A stretch of 64,000 nucleotides of DNA. Origin: Terriglobia bacterium. GTDB taxonomy: Bacteria > Acidobacteriota > Terriglobia > Terriglobales > Acidobacteriaceae. The DNA is taken from positions 1-64,000 of the forward strand of contig JAIQFA010000006.1 of NCBI GenBank assembly GCA_020073525.1, in the 5' to 3' direction. Made by a program: the position numbers and the translations under genes. Numbering within the stretch: the first letter of the stretch is position 1; each line of letters opens with the position of its first letter. A model generated the notes under the pieces. That model searched no databases and was not told the DNA's origin. It saw only the letters and a program-made list of their open reading frames with translations. Of the stretch, positions 35,343-44,330 are shown piece after piece.

Positions 35343-36748
35343 TGCCCGCCTCGACACATCAACCCACTGTCGCGATAGCCGGAGGCGGGTTGGCCGGCCT
35401 CGCTGCTGGATGCGCTCTCGCCGAAGCCGGATTTCGCGTGACCCTGTTCGAACGCCGCCCGTATCTCGGCGGCCGCGCCTCTTCGTACCAGCATCCCGGC
35501 ACCGGAGAGATTGTCGACAATTGCCAACACGTGTTGCTCGGCTGCTGCACCAACCTGCTCGATTTCTATCGGCGCGCAGGAGTCGAGAACAAGATTCGCT
35601 GGTATGAGAAGTTGACCTTCCTCGAGCCCGGAGGCCGCGCCTCCGTCATTGCGCCCTCAGCCCTCCCCGCTCCGCTACACACCGCGCCGGCGTTTCTGCG
35701 GGCCGACTGTTTGAGTTTTCGCGACAAACTGGCCATCAGCCGCGCCATGGCGGTGCTCGCTCCTGCGGCCCCGGAGGATCGTGGCGAGTCATTCCTCACC
35801 TGGCTCAAGCGCCACGGACAAACCGAGCAAGCTATTGAACGTTTCTGGAAGACGATTCTGGTGAGCGCCTTGAATGAAGATCTCGATCAGGTATCCGTCC
35901 CTTATGCGGCGCAAGTGGTGCGTGAATCATTTCTTAAGTCAGCCGCTGCCGGGCGCATGGGAATTCCAACCGTGCCGCTTACCGAACTCTATGGCACGGC
36001 TGGAGCCTACATTCGCGCGCGTGGAGGAGATGTCCAGTTTCGTGCCGGCGTGGAGGCGTTTCGAACCGAAGCCTCCGAGGTTAGTGTGACGGCTAACGGA
36101 CGGGAACAGAAATTCGACTATCTGCTATTAGCAGTTCCTTTCGATGTGCTGGGACGCATATTGCCCGATACACCGTCCGCTGCGCCTCTGGCCGCGGCAC
36201 TCGGCCAGTTCACCACGTCTCCGATCACGGGCATCCATCTCTGGTTCGATCGCCAGATCAGCAACCTCGATCACGCCGTTCTCCTCGACCGAACCATCCA
36301 GTGGATGTTTCACAAATCGCGACTGATCGAAGCACGCGGGACTGGCAACGGTGGCGGCAGCTACGTCGAACTGGTCGTAAGCTGCTCACGGAGCCTGGTG
36401 GAAAAATCAAAGACAGAAATCGTCGATATGGCGGTGAAAGAAGCACAAGAGTTCTTTCCCGGCGCACGCGACGCGAAGCTGTTGAAATCGACCGTGATCA
36501 AGGAAGTGAATGCGACCTATTCACCGCGCCCGGGAATTGACCAGCAGCGGCCCAAGCCAGAGACGGTCTGGCCGCGCGTATTTCTCGCGGGCGATTGGAC
36601 CGCAACTGGCTGGCCCGCCACCATGGAGGGCGCGGTGCGCAGCGGCTATCTTGCGGCGGAAGCACTGGCGCGTTTCGCGGGCGAAAAAAGCGCTAGCTTC
36701 CTTGTTGCCGATCTGCCCCCGAGTGGCTTGATGAAATTGTTTGGATGA
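35342..36748 (+). CDS. hpnE: Hydroxysqualene dehydroxylase HpnE
   Basis: FAD-dependent amine-oxidase/desaturase-like enzyme that completes squalene formation. The N-terminal dinucleotide motif is AIAGGGLAGLAAGCALAEAG with ERRPYLGGRASS. The C-terminal FAD contact is RVFLAGDWTATGWPATMEGA. Length is 468 residues. The ATG at 35342 overlaps the hpnD stop (TGATG). Last gene of the shc-hpnE run. Confidence 0.93.
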   Translation: MPASTHQPTVAIAGGGLAGLAAGCALAEAGFRVTLFERRPYLGGRASSYQHPGTGEIVDNCQHVLLGCCTNLLDFYRRAGVENKIRWYEKLTFLEPGGRASVIAPSALPAPLHTAPAFLRADCLSFRDKLAISRAMAVLAPAAPEDRGESFLTWLKRHGQTEQAIERFWKTILVSALNEDLDQVSVPYAAQVVRESFLKSAAAGRMGIPTVPLTELYGTAGAYIRARGGDVQFRAGVEAFRTEASEVSVTANGREQKFDYLLLAVPFDVLGRILPDTPSAAPLAAALGQFTTSPITGIHLWFDRQISNLDHAVLLDRTIQWMFHKSRLIEARGTGNGGGSYVELVVSCSRSLVEKSKTEIVDMAVKEAQEFFPGARDAKLLKSTVIKEVNATYSPRPGIDQQRPKPETVWPRVFLAGDWTATGWPATMEGAVRSGYLAAEALARFAGEKSASFLVADLPPSGLMKLFG

Positions 36749-36845
36749 ACTGTTATAGCGGCGACTTCAGTTACTTCGGTTTCCAGTCCTGCATTACCTT
36801 GATGCCATCCTCAAGATTTCGAAACCGATATACGATTTTGTAAAC

Positions 36846-37433
36846 ATGTCTAGGCACTCCAGGGACGAGGATCGCCGCCGCAATCCGCGATTCGATTGCA
36901 TTGGCTGTGTGAATATCAATTGCCTCCCATCAAATGGAATAATCCTTTCGGGCACGATTCGCGACCTGAGCCTCGGGGGTTGCTGGGTCGACACGCCGCA
37001 GCCCATTGATCGGGGCATGCGCGCCGAGATCGTCCTACGCGTCAACGCGGCATCGTTTCGGGCCGTGGGCGAGGTGAGAACGGTTCGGGGCAACTCTGGC
37101 GCTGGCATGGAGTTCGTCCAGTTGAGTGCCGGCGGAAGGGACACGCTCTCAAACCTGGTCACGGATTTGGCGAGACTGCAGGCGGTGATGAACGCGCTCA
37201 AATCGGTCCGTCGCAAGCTGAATGCGGACTCGTTCAAGGAACAACTGGAGAATGGAAAAGCTCAGGCGAGGACTCTTGGAAGGCGCTTTTCTTTTCCGGA
37301 GAAAATTCTGCCCTCAGAGAGTGTGGGAAAGAGCCGGGAAGGAAGTTCGGAACTGGACCATTCTGCCCGCGCCGGCAAGGATCCGACGGCGGGAGAGCAC
37401 CCGCTCGTGATCACCATCGATTTATTCGGTTAG
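36846..37433 (+). CDS. PilZ-domain protein
   Basis: A 195-residue cytoplasmic protein with an N-terminal PilZ domain, a cyclic-di-GMP binding module. RRRNPRF is the Arg-rich part and RDLSLGGCWVDT the [DN]xSxxG part. The domain ends near GMEFVQLSAGG. The remaining ~90 residues are charged and partly helical, without recognised motifs. It lies about 100 bases after hpnE and is probably transcribed separately. The target is unknown. Confidence 0.82.
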   Translation: MSRHSRDEDRRRNPRFDCIGCVNINCLPSNGIILSGTIRDLSLGGCWVDTPQPIDRGMRAEIVLRVNAASFRAVGEVRTVRGNSGAGMEFVQLSAGGRDTLSNLVTDLARLQAVMNALKSVRRKLNADSFKEQLENGKAQARTLGRRFSFPEKILPSESVGKSREGSSELDHSARAGKDPTAGEHPLVITIDLFG

Positions 37434-37449
37434 CGCATCTGAAAAAACT

Positions 37450-37520
37450 CCCGTAGAGACGGGGCTTGCCCCGTCTTGTGTGCGCCCGGTGGAAGACGCG
37501 GCAAGCCGCGTCTCTACGGG
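37450..37520. repeat. Repeat family A, copy 1
   Basis: A 71-base element with perfect 11-base terminal inverted repeats (cccgtagagac / gtctctacggg). Each arm holds its own palindrome: gacggggc-tt-gccccgtc and gacgcggc-aa-gccgcgtc. It lies between convergent genes. Confidence 0.9.
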
Positions 37521-37524
37521 AAAG

Positions 37525-37905
37525 CTAAATTGCCATCAGCACCACGCCGCCCGCTACCAGCAATGCCGCAATCCAGCGGCGGCGCCCGACGCGTTCGTGC
37601 AGGAATATGCGCGCCGCGGCCGCATTAGCGACAAAAGTGAGTGACGCCGAGGCGGGGACCACCAAACTGAGGTTTCCCCATGAAAGGCCAAAAAGCAGGC
37701 TGTAAAATGCGACTCCCATCGCCATCACGCCGAGAGCAAACGTCGGCGTGGTAAGCACTCGACCCACCACTGCCAGTACTCCGCGCCGCTTCCAGAGTTC
37801 ACCGACGTCGCCTACACGTTTCATGGAGTAGGAAAGCAGCACATCTCCTGTGGTGGAAGCGAGAATGATGAGACCGATCGCAGCCCAGGCATAGATCTCG
37901 TTCAT
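37525..37905 (-). CDS. Half-size EamA/SMR-like membrane protein (second of a pair)
   Basis: A 126-residue protein with four predicted membrane helices (AWAAIGLIILASTTGDVLL, GVMAMGVAFYSLLFGLSWG, LVVPASASLTFVANAAAA, WIAALLVAGGVVLMAI), the small drug/metabolite transporter layout. The ATG overlaps the stop of the upstream paralogue (ATGA), suggesting a heterodimer like ArnE/ArnF or paired SMR proteins. The substrate is unknown. Its position between hopanoid genes could mean lipid or polyprenyl-linked substrates, which is speculation. Confidence 0.78.
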   Translation of the reverse strand: MNEIYAWAAIGLIILASTTGDVLLSYSMKRVGDVGELWKRRGVLAVVGRVLTTPTFALGVMAMGVAFYSLLFGLSWGNLSLVVPASASLTFVANAAAARIFLHERVGRRRWIAALLVAGGVVLMAI

Positions 37906-38336
37906 AGCTCCACCTCCGAGGGAACCGTCTCGCGCGAAACATCCGAGGCAATCTCGTGATGATGTGTAACGGACGGGCCCGCGGCCACGAAGCCCACGCC
38001 GGCGGCGATCAGCGAAATGCCAATCCAGCGGGTCGGTGAGATCACCTCATGAAAACTGAAGTGAGCAATCAAAGCGACGAGGACGTATCCGAGGGATGTG
38101 GCGGGCAGCACATAGGTGAGATCAGCCCACGACAGAGCAGACATGTAACAAGAAAAGAATGCCAGCAGCAAAAGGATTCCCGTTGCGACCCACGGATTGA
38201 GGATGGCCAGCAGGAGGCCGGAAAGATTGTGCAGCGAAACGCTGCCGAGTTCTTTCATGCCGCGTGCCAGCAGGGAATCACCGGCCGTACTGAATACGGT
38301 GATTCCTGCCAGGACGAGGTATTTTCGAAATGTCAC
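37902..38336 (-). CDS. Half-size EamA/SMR-like membrane protein (first of a pair)
   Basis: 144 residues with four predicted helices (YLVLAGITVFSTAGDSLLA, WVATGILLLLAFFSCYMSAL, DLTYVLPATSLGYVLVALIA, WIGISLIAAGVGFVAAG), then a short hydrophilic His/Glu tail. It shares the STAGDSLL/STTGDVLL motif with its partner, indicating duplication. Coupled translation implies equal amounts of both subunits. Confidence 0.78.
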   Translation of the reverse strand: MTFRKYLVLAGITVFSTAGDSLLARGMKELGSVSLHNLSGLLLAILNPWVATGILLLLAFFSCYMSALSWADLTYVLPATSLGYVLVALIAHFSFHEVISPTRWIGISLIAAGVGFVAAGPSVTHHHEIASDVSRETVPSEVEL

Positions 38337-38384
38337 TTCCGATCCAACTCCACGCCTAACACGCTGCGGCAGAACTTGGGATTT

Positions 38385-38445
38385 GTATCAGGGCATCGCT
38401 TTAGCGATGCCGTAAGCTCGAAATCAGACGCCCCTTTAGGGGCTC
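38385..38445. repeat. Repeat family B, forward copy
   Basis: gtatcagggcatcgc with its inverted partner gcgatgcc, a ~20-base spacer, then the palindrome gcccctttaggggc. Confidence 0.85.
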
Positions 38446-38476
38446 GGCATCCGAGGCCGAGTCTTCCGCAGCCTGC

Positions 38477-39949
38477 CTAGGCCTTGGCCGGTTCCGGGGC
38501 AGGCGCTTCTTCCTTCCGGTTTTCCTTGACCCATTTGTGGCGCTGCGAGCGCAGTTTCAGGAAGGTCCGCGCTTCTTTGTACAAACGCTTGCGTTCGGAA
38601 TTGTCGAAGAACGCTTTCCTCAGAATGCGGTACGCAGCCTTGGGACGGAAATAATACTGATCGTAGAAGTGATGGACCGACTCGAGGAGTTCCGCGGCGG
38701 GCAGGTCGGGATACTCGATCTGCACCATCTGGTGTCCGCCGTCGTCCACCATCTTCGTGTCGCTGGTCATGAAGCCATTCTTGATCGCGAATTCGTGCAG
38801 TTCCGTACCCGGGTAAGCATGCGCCACCGACACCTGAATCGTCTCCACGTCGAGTTCCTTGGCGAAGGCGATCGTGTTCTTGATGGTCTCGCGCGTTTCT
38901 CCCGGCAAGCCGAGAATGAAATCTCCGTGGACCACCAGCCCCAGCTTGTGGCAATCCTTCGTGAACTGACGGGCACGCTCGATGGTCGCGCCTTTCTTGA
39001 TGTTCTTCAGAATCTGCTGGTCGCCTGATTCGTAGCCCACGATCAGGAGCCGGCATCCCGCTTCCTTCATCGCCTTGAGCGTTTCGAAGTCGGTGGTGAC
39101 GCGCGAGGTACACGACCAGGTCAAGCCCAGCGGCTTCAGCTTGGCGCAAAGTTCGATGGTGCGGGCTTTCTGCAGATTGAAGGTGTCGTCGTCGAAGAAA
39201 AATTCCTTCACGTAGGGCCAGTAGTCCTTGGCCTTGGCCATTTCACGCGCTACGTCATCGGTGGAGCGCTTGCGCCAAGGATGTCCGCTGAGCGTCTGGG
39301 GCCACAGGCAGAACGTGCATTGCGCCGGGCATCCGCGCGTCGTGTACAGCGATACAAAGGGATTGAGCAGGAATGGCACGTTATAGCGGCGGACGTCCAA
39401 GTCGCGCCGGTAAACATCGGTCACGTGCGGTAGGGCGTCGAGGTCCTGAATGGTCGGCCGGTCGGGGTTGTGTAGCACCCCACCATTTTTTCGGTACGAA
39501 ATGCCCAGAATATCTTCAATCGGCTTGCCCTGGGCGTATTCGACGATGGAGTAGTCGAACTCCTTGCGGCAGGCTACGTCGATCACTTTCGCTTCCATCA
39601 AAGACTTTTCAGGAAGCACGCTGACGTGCGGTCCGACGAACGCGATCTTGATGTGTGGATTGCTATCTTTAATGGCTTCTGCGATGCGAACGTCGCCGGC
39701 AAACCCGGGAGTACTCGTGAACAGCACCAGCAGTTCGTAGTCCTTGCAGGTACGGATGGTTTCTTCCGCCGTGATGTGGTGAGGCGGGGCGTCGAGCAGC
39801 CGAGCGCCCTCTAGCATTCCGGTTGGGTAGGCAAGCCACACCGGGTACCAGTACGATTCGATTTCACGGGTGGCGGGCCAGCGCGACCCGGCGCCCCCAT
39901 CGAAATTCTCAAAAGAAGGCGGATTCAGAAACAGTGTTTTTAATGGCAT
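38477..39949 (-). CDS. hpnJ: Hopanoid-associated B12-binding radical SAM protein HpnJ
   Basis: Radical SAM enzyme proposed to form the cyclitol ether head group of composite hopanoids. The 490 residues open with MPLKTLFLNPPSFENFDGG, typical of HpnJ. A cobalamin-binding-like fold follows (IKIAFVGPHVSVLPE), then the cluster motif CPAQCTFCLW and a SAM barrel (GYESGDQQILKNIKKGA, GDFILGLPGETRETI). The C-terminal tail is Glu/Pro/Ala rich. It sits opposite to and downstream of the main hopanoid operon. A TAAAAT at 39969-39964 on its strand is a possible -10 box. Confidence 0.88.
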   Translation of the reverse strand: MPLKTLFLNPPSFENFDGGAGSRWPATREIESYWYPVWLAYPTGMLEGARLLDAPPHHITAEETIRTCKDYELLVLFTSTPGFAGDVRIAEAIKDSNPHIKIAFVGPHVSVLPEKSLMEAKVIDVACRKEFDYSIVEYAQGKPIEDILGISYRKNGGVLHNPDRPTIQDLDALPHVTDVYRRDLDVRRYNVPFLLNPFVSLYTTRGCPAQCTFCLWPQTLSGHPWRKRSTDDVAREMAKAKDYWPYVKEFFFDDDTFNLQKARTIELCAKLKPLGLTWSCTSRVTTDFETLKAMKEAGCRLLIVGYESGDQQILKNIKKGATIERARQFTKDCHKLGLVVHGDFILGLPGETRETIKNTIAFAKELDVETIQVSVAHAYPGTELHEFAIKNGFMTSDTKMVDDGGHQMVQIEYPDLPAAELLESVHHFYDQYYFRPKAAYRILRKAFFDNSERKRLYKEARTFLKLRSQRHKWVKENRKEEAPAPEPAKA

Positions 39950-40263
39950 AGAGTTAATCTCTTATTTTAGCATTTAGATGCGCCCGCTAAGCGTTCGCAT
40001 ACCCCGGTCGACGCTACCATTTAGGTACGTCTTGAACGCTAGTCAAAAGTGTGGAAATCCTTCCCCTAGTATGCGTTACAGGGGCTCAAACTACAAAAGA
40101 ACGTTGTCGAACGTCGCTTTTACGCATTAAGGCGCGAGAATCGGGTCCCGGTTGGAATGCTGTTGGTTTCCCCTGTGCGCCTCGGTGTACCCCGTGGTAG
40201 AAAAAAGGACTTAACCACAGGGTACACAGGGTCACACAGAGGAAGATCAAAACCAGGTGATAC
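39950..40263. other. Intergenic region upstream of hpnJ
   Basis: About 310 bases. The left end carries the probable hpnJ promoter. The middle (about 40030-40140) shows nothing recognisable, and the right third is the family-D inverted repeat. Confidence 0.5.
40171..40243. repeat. Repeat family D, inverted pair
   Basis: Left arm cctgtgcgcctcggtgtacc... (40171-40198) and right arm aaccacagggtacacaggg... (40212-40243) form an imperfect hairpin downstream of the TolC-like gene. Confidence 0.7.
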
Positions 40264-41595
40264 TCACTTCGAGGCGGGCAGATGCAGCGCCCATTTCTCC
40301 AGATCTCCGGTAGCCCGCAGCAGATTCAGGCGGACCCGCTGGTACTCAAAATCGGCGTCCTGGAAAAGCAAAAAACGTTCGGCGGCTTGCACGCGCGCAT
40401 CGGCCAGTTCGTGTAACGTGCCAGTCTTAGCGTCGACCCGGGTTTGGGCCGCTTCCAAACCCGATTGAGCTAATTGATATTCCAATTGCGCGACCTCGCG
40501 GGCGGCTTCGAGTTGTTCGGCGGCGCGTTGGAGTTTTAGCGTTTCCTCCGCAACCTGATTGCGAGTTGCTTCCGCCTGTTTTTTCGCCTTCAGGGCCTCA
40601 GCATCGGCCGCATCGGCTCGGGCATGCTGGCTGGCGTTGAACAATGGAATCTTTATGCCAAACCCAACTGTGGCATTGTCCCGCTGGAAAGTGCCCTGCG
40701 GAAAGTATCTGGTGTAGTTATTGAAGGTTGAAAACCGCGCATACTGGGCGGAAAAATCCACCGAAGGGTACAGAGCGCGGTGCTCGCCCGACGCCCGCAT
40801 CGCCTCGGCCAGGGAATGCTGGTCGGCTAGCTTGATGGCTGGACTGGAGCCGATCGCCTTCTCCGCAAGATTTTCTTCCGTAGCAACGGGGGGCAAGGCC
40901 GGAATTGTTTCGGGCGCGAGTTCGATGGAGGAAACCGGCAACCCAGTCAGCGTTGAGAGATGGCGCCGAAGAACCTCGACCGATCCGCGCGCCTCCACCC
41001 GGTGAAGCCGCACACGTGCTGCGGTAAGCTTCGCTTTGTTCAAGTCGACGGCGCTGTCCACGCCTTCCTGCAAGCGTTCGGCCACTGCCTGTTCCATTTT
41101 CTGCGCTTCGACGTCATCCTGCTGCAAGCGTACGAGTCGCGCTTCCCACTTTGCCAGTTCCGCGTAGGTGAGCGCGACATCCTGGATGACTGCATTGCGC
41201 TGGTCTTTGTCTTGAAGCTCGGAGGCACGCCATTCGATCTTCGCTGCTTTCAGAAACTGACTCTGAGAGGGATTGAAGAACGTACTTTGTGCGACGACAT
41301 TGAACAGTGCCGGCGGTGACCCTTCGATGGTGAGCGGGTAGCCATAGGTCCAGCCGAGTCCTGAACCGGCGATCAGCTGTGGAAAATAGTTATTGCGGAG
41401 TTCGCGGTAGGAGGCGAAGGCGCGCTGCACGTCAGCATCTGCAATCGCCGAAGCGGTGCTGTGCGAGAGCGCGAGGCGAATGGCGCGTTCGAGAGGCAGC
41501 GGTTCAGCCTGGGTGCTTGTTGCCACCATCAGTAGCAGGGTGAGTGGGCCGAGCGCACGTATAGCGCGCCGCCACTGCGGCAATCGAAGTTTCAT
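40264..41595 (-). CDS. TolC-family outer-membrane efflux channel
   Basis: Outer-membrane component of a tripartite exporter. The 443 residues have a signal peptide (RALGPLTLLLMVATSTQAEP), then LPLERAIRLALSHSTA, the usual OEP N-terminus. Two long Gln/Ala/Glu-rich coiled-coil repeats are separated by beta segments (VGFGIKIPLFNASQHARADA, which is characteristic). The frame extends to 41724, but the ATG at 41595 has GAAGGTG upstream. It is the last of an adaptor-TPR-channel series, separated from the TPR gene by two repeats. Confidence 0.85.
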   Translation of the reverse strand: MKLRLPQWRRAIRALGPLTLLLMVATSTQAEPLPLERAIRLALSHSTASAIADADVQRAFASYRELRNNYFPQLIAGSGLGWTYGYPLTIEGSPPALFNVVAQSTFFNPSQSQFLKAAKIEWRASELQDKDQRNAVIQDVALTYAELAKWEARLVRLQQDDVEAQKMEQAVAERLQEGVDSAVDLNKAKLTAARVRLHRVEARGSVEVLRRHLSTLTGLPVSSIELAPETIPALPPVATEENLAEKAIGSSPAIKLADQHSLAEAMRASGEHRALYPSVDFSAQYARFSTFNNYTRYFPQGTFQRDNATVGFGIKIPLFNASQHARADAADAEALKAKKQAEATRNQVAEETLKLQRAAEQLEAAREVAQLEYQLAQSGLEAAQTRVDAKTGTLHELADARVQAAERFLLFQDADFEYQRVRLNLLRATGDLEKWALHLPASK

Positions 41596-41941
41596 CTTGT
41601 CACCTTCATCTCGTCGCTTCTGCATCACGCACAAATTGTAGTGCGTCAGCAGAGAGACGAGCAGTAACTTTGTCAGGACTGATCGAAGCGGCGAGTTGCA
41701 AAGTGGCATGTTGGGGAAGGGCACGGTTTCACAGACTGCGGAAGTCCTCTAGTTTCGTATCAGGGTATCGCTTTAGCGATACCCCGAGTTCTCCGAAATC
41801 AAGTGCCCCTTTAGGGGCTGAGTATCGACGCGCAGCCCCTAAACGGGTGTCGCATTTAGAATGACTCCGGCATCGCTCAAGCGATGCCCTGATACGCAAC
41901 ATGCTTTTCAGCAAACTTGTTTAGCTCTTCTTTTGATGGAC
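41596..41941. other. Gap between the TPR gene and the TolC-like gene
   Basis: About 350 bases filled mostly by the inverted pair of family-B repeats (41756-41897). No gene supported. The channel gene may have its own promoter between 41600 and 41750. Confidence 0.45.
41756..41897. repeat. Repeat family B, two copies in inverted orientation
   Basis: The forward copy (41756-41820) starts gtatcagggtatcgc and ends with cccctttaggggct. The reverse copy (41834-41897) starts agcccctaaacggg and ends gcgatgccctgatac. Together they form a ~140-base inverted repeat. Confidence 0.88.
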
Positions 41942-42910
41942 TCATTCCCCCGCGACTCGATTCAGCGCTTGCTGGGCGGTACCGTAATTGTGAGCCAACG
42001 ACAAGGACGTGCGGTACTCGCGCGCGGCGCCAGCTTTGTCGCCTTGCTTCTCCAGCAAAATGCCCAGCAGGTAGTGAGCCTTGAATGCAGGCGCTTTTTC
42101 CACGGGACCCGAGGCGAGATAGCGATTCACGAGTTCTGTGGCTAAGGGGAAATGACGACCGGCGCGTTCTAACATAGCGGAAGCTTCCCACAGAACATCC
42201 GGCTCGGGATTAGGCGCCTGGCTGAGTTTGACGAGGGCTTTCTCCATCTCATCGATCCGTTTCTGGCGCCGGAGAAAAAGAGCCAGGTTGAGCCACGCTT
42301 CCGCGTCACCCTTGCTGAGGTCGATGTACTGGCGATATTCCCGCTCCGCGGTGGCGGTGTCTTTTCTGTGTTCGGCGATGCGCGCGTAAACCCAGTGCTC
42401 GCGGGCGGGATTTACCGTTCCAACCGTCTGCGCCTGCAGGCGGGCTTTCTCTTCGCCGCCGCCGACGATGCCAGGGGCGTCAATATAAAACTCCACCAGG
42501 TCGAGCCGGGCCTCCACGTCTTTCGGATTCAGTTGCACCGCGCGTTCGAATTCTCCGCGGACCTTTCCCGCCAGGCTGGCCGCGGAAATGAAATTTACCC
42601 GGTCCGCCTTTTCGCCATACACGCGCCCCAGCCAAAGATGGAAGCGGCCGTTCTGCGGGTCGAGCGAGACGGCTTTTCGGCAGTGGGATTCCGCTCGATC
42701 CCATTCTTCGAGCGTGTAGTAAGCGCGGCAGAGCAAGTTGGACGATTCCGCGTCCGCCGGAGAGGAGGACAGACGGCCGCTCAATTCGGCGATGGCTTCA
42801 TCGATCCGCCCGGCCGCCAACATCTCTTTCGCGGAGTCCCCCACGCTGGCGGTCACCGACGCAATGAGCAGCAACAAGATCAGGAGAATTCTGGAAAAGC
42901 GCGTGATCAT
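41942..42910 (-). CDS. Exported TPR-repeat protein
   Basis: 322 residues with a signal peptide (ILLILLLLIASVTASVGDSA). TPR-type helix pairs run through most of the rest (NLLCRAYYTLEEWDRAESHC, PQNGRFHLWLGRVYGE, EAWLNLALFLRRQKRIDEME, KAHYLLGILLEKQGDKAGAA). The start codon follows directly on the stop of the HlyD-type gene, so the two are coupled. It is probably a periplasmic scaffold; no enzymatic motif is visible. Confidence 0.8.
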   Translation of the reverse strand: MITRFSRILLILLLLIASVTASVGDSAKEMLAAGRIDEAIAELSGRLSSSPADAESSNLLCRAYYTLEEWDRAESHCRKAVSLDPQNGRFHLWLGRVYGEKADRVNFISAASLAGKVRGEFERAVQLNPKDVEARLDLVEFYIDAPGIVGGGEEKARLQAQTVGTVNPAREHWVYARIAEHRKDTATAEREYRQYIDLSKGDAEAWLNLALFLRRQKRIDEMEKALVKLSQAPNPEPDVLWEASAMLERAGRHFPLATELVNRYLASGPVEKAPAFKAHYLLGILLEKQGDKAGAAREYRTSLSLAHNYGTAQQALNRVAGE

Positions 42911-44155
42911 CTAATACTTGACCTGGGTCCGGTCGCCGATCGGTTTGCCATTCGACGAATTGATCGCGACCATGTCTTTGGGCGACAGGCCGCGCGTTAC
43001 TTCCACCTGCGTGAGATTGGAAAGGGAAGTCTCGACCTCCCGGCGCTGCAGTTGGTGGCCGACTACCTGCAAAACATACGGCTTGGAATCGTCCGTGCGC
43101 ACGGCTTCTCGCGGCACCACCAGCACGTTGTCGTGCTCGGCGGCGATGATGGTTACGCCGACGTTGATATTGGGCAGCAGTTTCAAATCCTTGTTATCTA
43201 CGATGCTGGTGGTCTCGCCGACGTTGCGCGAACCCCGCAACTTCACCGTCGATGGGATCGCGGTTACAGCGGAACGCCATACCCGTCCGGGGACGGCGTC
43301 CCAGGTAATTTCAATCGGCTTGCCGGGAGCCAGTCTGCCCACATCGGGCTCATCGACGAAAGCGCGCACCAGCACGCTTCGCAGGTCTGCCACCTGCAGC
43401 AGGAGATCCCCCGCCGCTACAAACCCGCCCTGCTTTGCCGGCAGGGAATACACGGTACCGTCAAAAGGAGCGCGGACATTCGATTTCGACAGGACATCTT
43501 GCGCGGCATCGTAGGCGGCTTGCGCTTCCGTACGTTGCGCTTCGACGCGCGCTAACTCCGCATTCGAATATCGCTTCTTCTGCTTTTGCCGGAGGAAGGT
43601 GAGTTGAGCATCGGCGGCGACGAGGACGTTTTCTGCTTCGCGCACTTCGCCCGCCGAGGCGGCGCCCTGCTGCTCAAGCTTTTTCAGCGCATCCAGATTG
43701 CGTTGTGCCGACTCGCGGTCTGTGCCCGCCTTCACCAGTTGCGCTTCGAGGCTCAGCACTTCTTCCTGGTTCCCGCCTCGTTCCGCGGCCCCAAAGTCGG
43801 CCATGGCCGCTCGCAATTGAGTCTGGGCTCGAGCCGCTTGGGCGCGCGCGTCGGCGTCGTCCAGAACCAGCAGCAATTGGCCTTTCTTGACGGAGTCGCC
43901 TTCCTTGACGTAGACCCGCCGCACACTGGTCGGGATCGGAGCGTGCGCCTCGAAATTATTGACGGGCTCGATTTTTCCGTTGGTGGATACCATGCTGCGG
44001 ATCGTGCTCCGCTCGACAATGGCCGTTCGCACCGGCACCGGGTCATCGCGGCGGGAAACAAAAGCGGCCACGATGCCAACGCCGCCCAGGATGGCGAGCG
44101 CCGTTATCCACCAGCGCCGCGGCCGGCGTCCCGAACTGTTTCCATTCAATGGCAT
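42911..44155 (-). CDS. HlyD/RND-type periplasmic adaptor protein
   Basis: Membrane-fusion subunit of an efflux system. The 414 residues have one N-terminal transmembrane segment (WWITALAILGGVGIVAAFVS) and the lipoyl half-motifs (NNFEAHAPIPTSVRRVYVKE and VRAPFDGTVYSLPAKQGGFV) around a long alpha-hairpin. The beta-barrel and membrane-proximal domains follow (VVPREAVRTDDSKPYVLQV). It heads a minus-strand set with the TPR and TolC-like genes. No ABC or RND pump gene is next to it. Confidence 0.87.
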   Translation of the reverse strand: MPLNGNSSGRRPRRWWITALAILGGVGIVAAFVSRRDDPVPVRTAIVERSTIRSMVSTNGKIEPVNNFEAHAPIPTSVRRVYVKEGDSVKKGQLLLVLDDADARAQAARAQTQLRAAMADFGAAERGGNQEEVLSLEAQLVKAGTDRESAQRNLDALKKLEQQGAASAGEVREAENVLVAADAQLTFLRQKQKKRYSNAELARVEAQRTEAQAAYDAAQDVLSKSNVRAPFDGTVYSLPAKQGGFVAAGDLLLQVADLRSVLVRAFVDEPDVGRLAPGKPIEITWDAVPGRVWRSAVTAIPSTVKLRGSRNVGETTSIVDNKDLKLLPNINVGVTIIAAEHDNVLVVPREAVRTDDSKPYVLQVVGHQLQRREVETSLSNLTQVEVTRGLSPKDMVAINSSNGKPIGDRTQVKY

Positions 44156-44318
44156 AGAGGGAAAGGCGTAAGTTTTAATGTATCATCCACGCGGCGCGGA
44201 GAGCAGCCAAATGCACGCTTGGGACTTACCTGTTTAGATGCATCGCACCGGCCGTTTGCGCCATCTGAAATGCGGAATTCTTCCGGAATCACATAGCCGA
44301 TTGCGAATCCGCTCTAGG

Positions 44319-44324
44319 TACAAT
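44319..44324 (+). promoter_or_regulatory. -10-like box six bases before the queF ATG
   Basis: TACAAT ends six bases before the ATG at 44331, with no Shine-Dalgarno sequence between. The geometry matches the leaderless start at position 18. Confidence 0.4.
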
Positions 44325-44330
44325 AATCAG

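Noticed and set aside
42368-43555. 395-residue plus-strand frame across the TPR and HlyD genes
   Set aside because: Spans two well-supported genes on the other strand and has no recognisable domain.
44238-44330. N-terminal extension of queF from an ATG at 44238
   Set aside because: Residues before 44331 do not resemble QueF, and a -10-like box lies inside the stretch.
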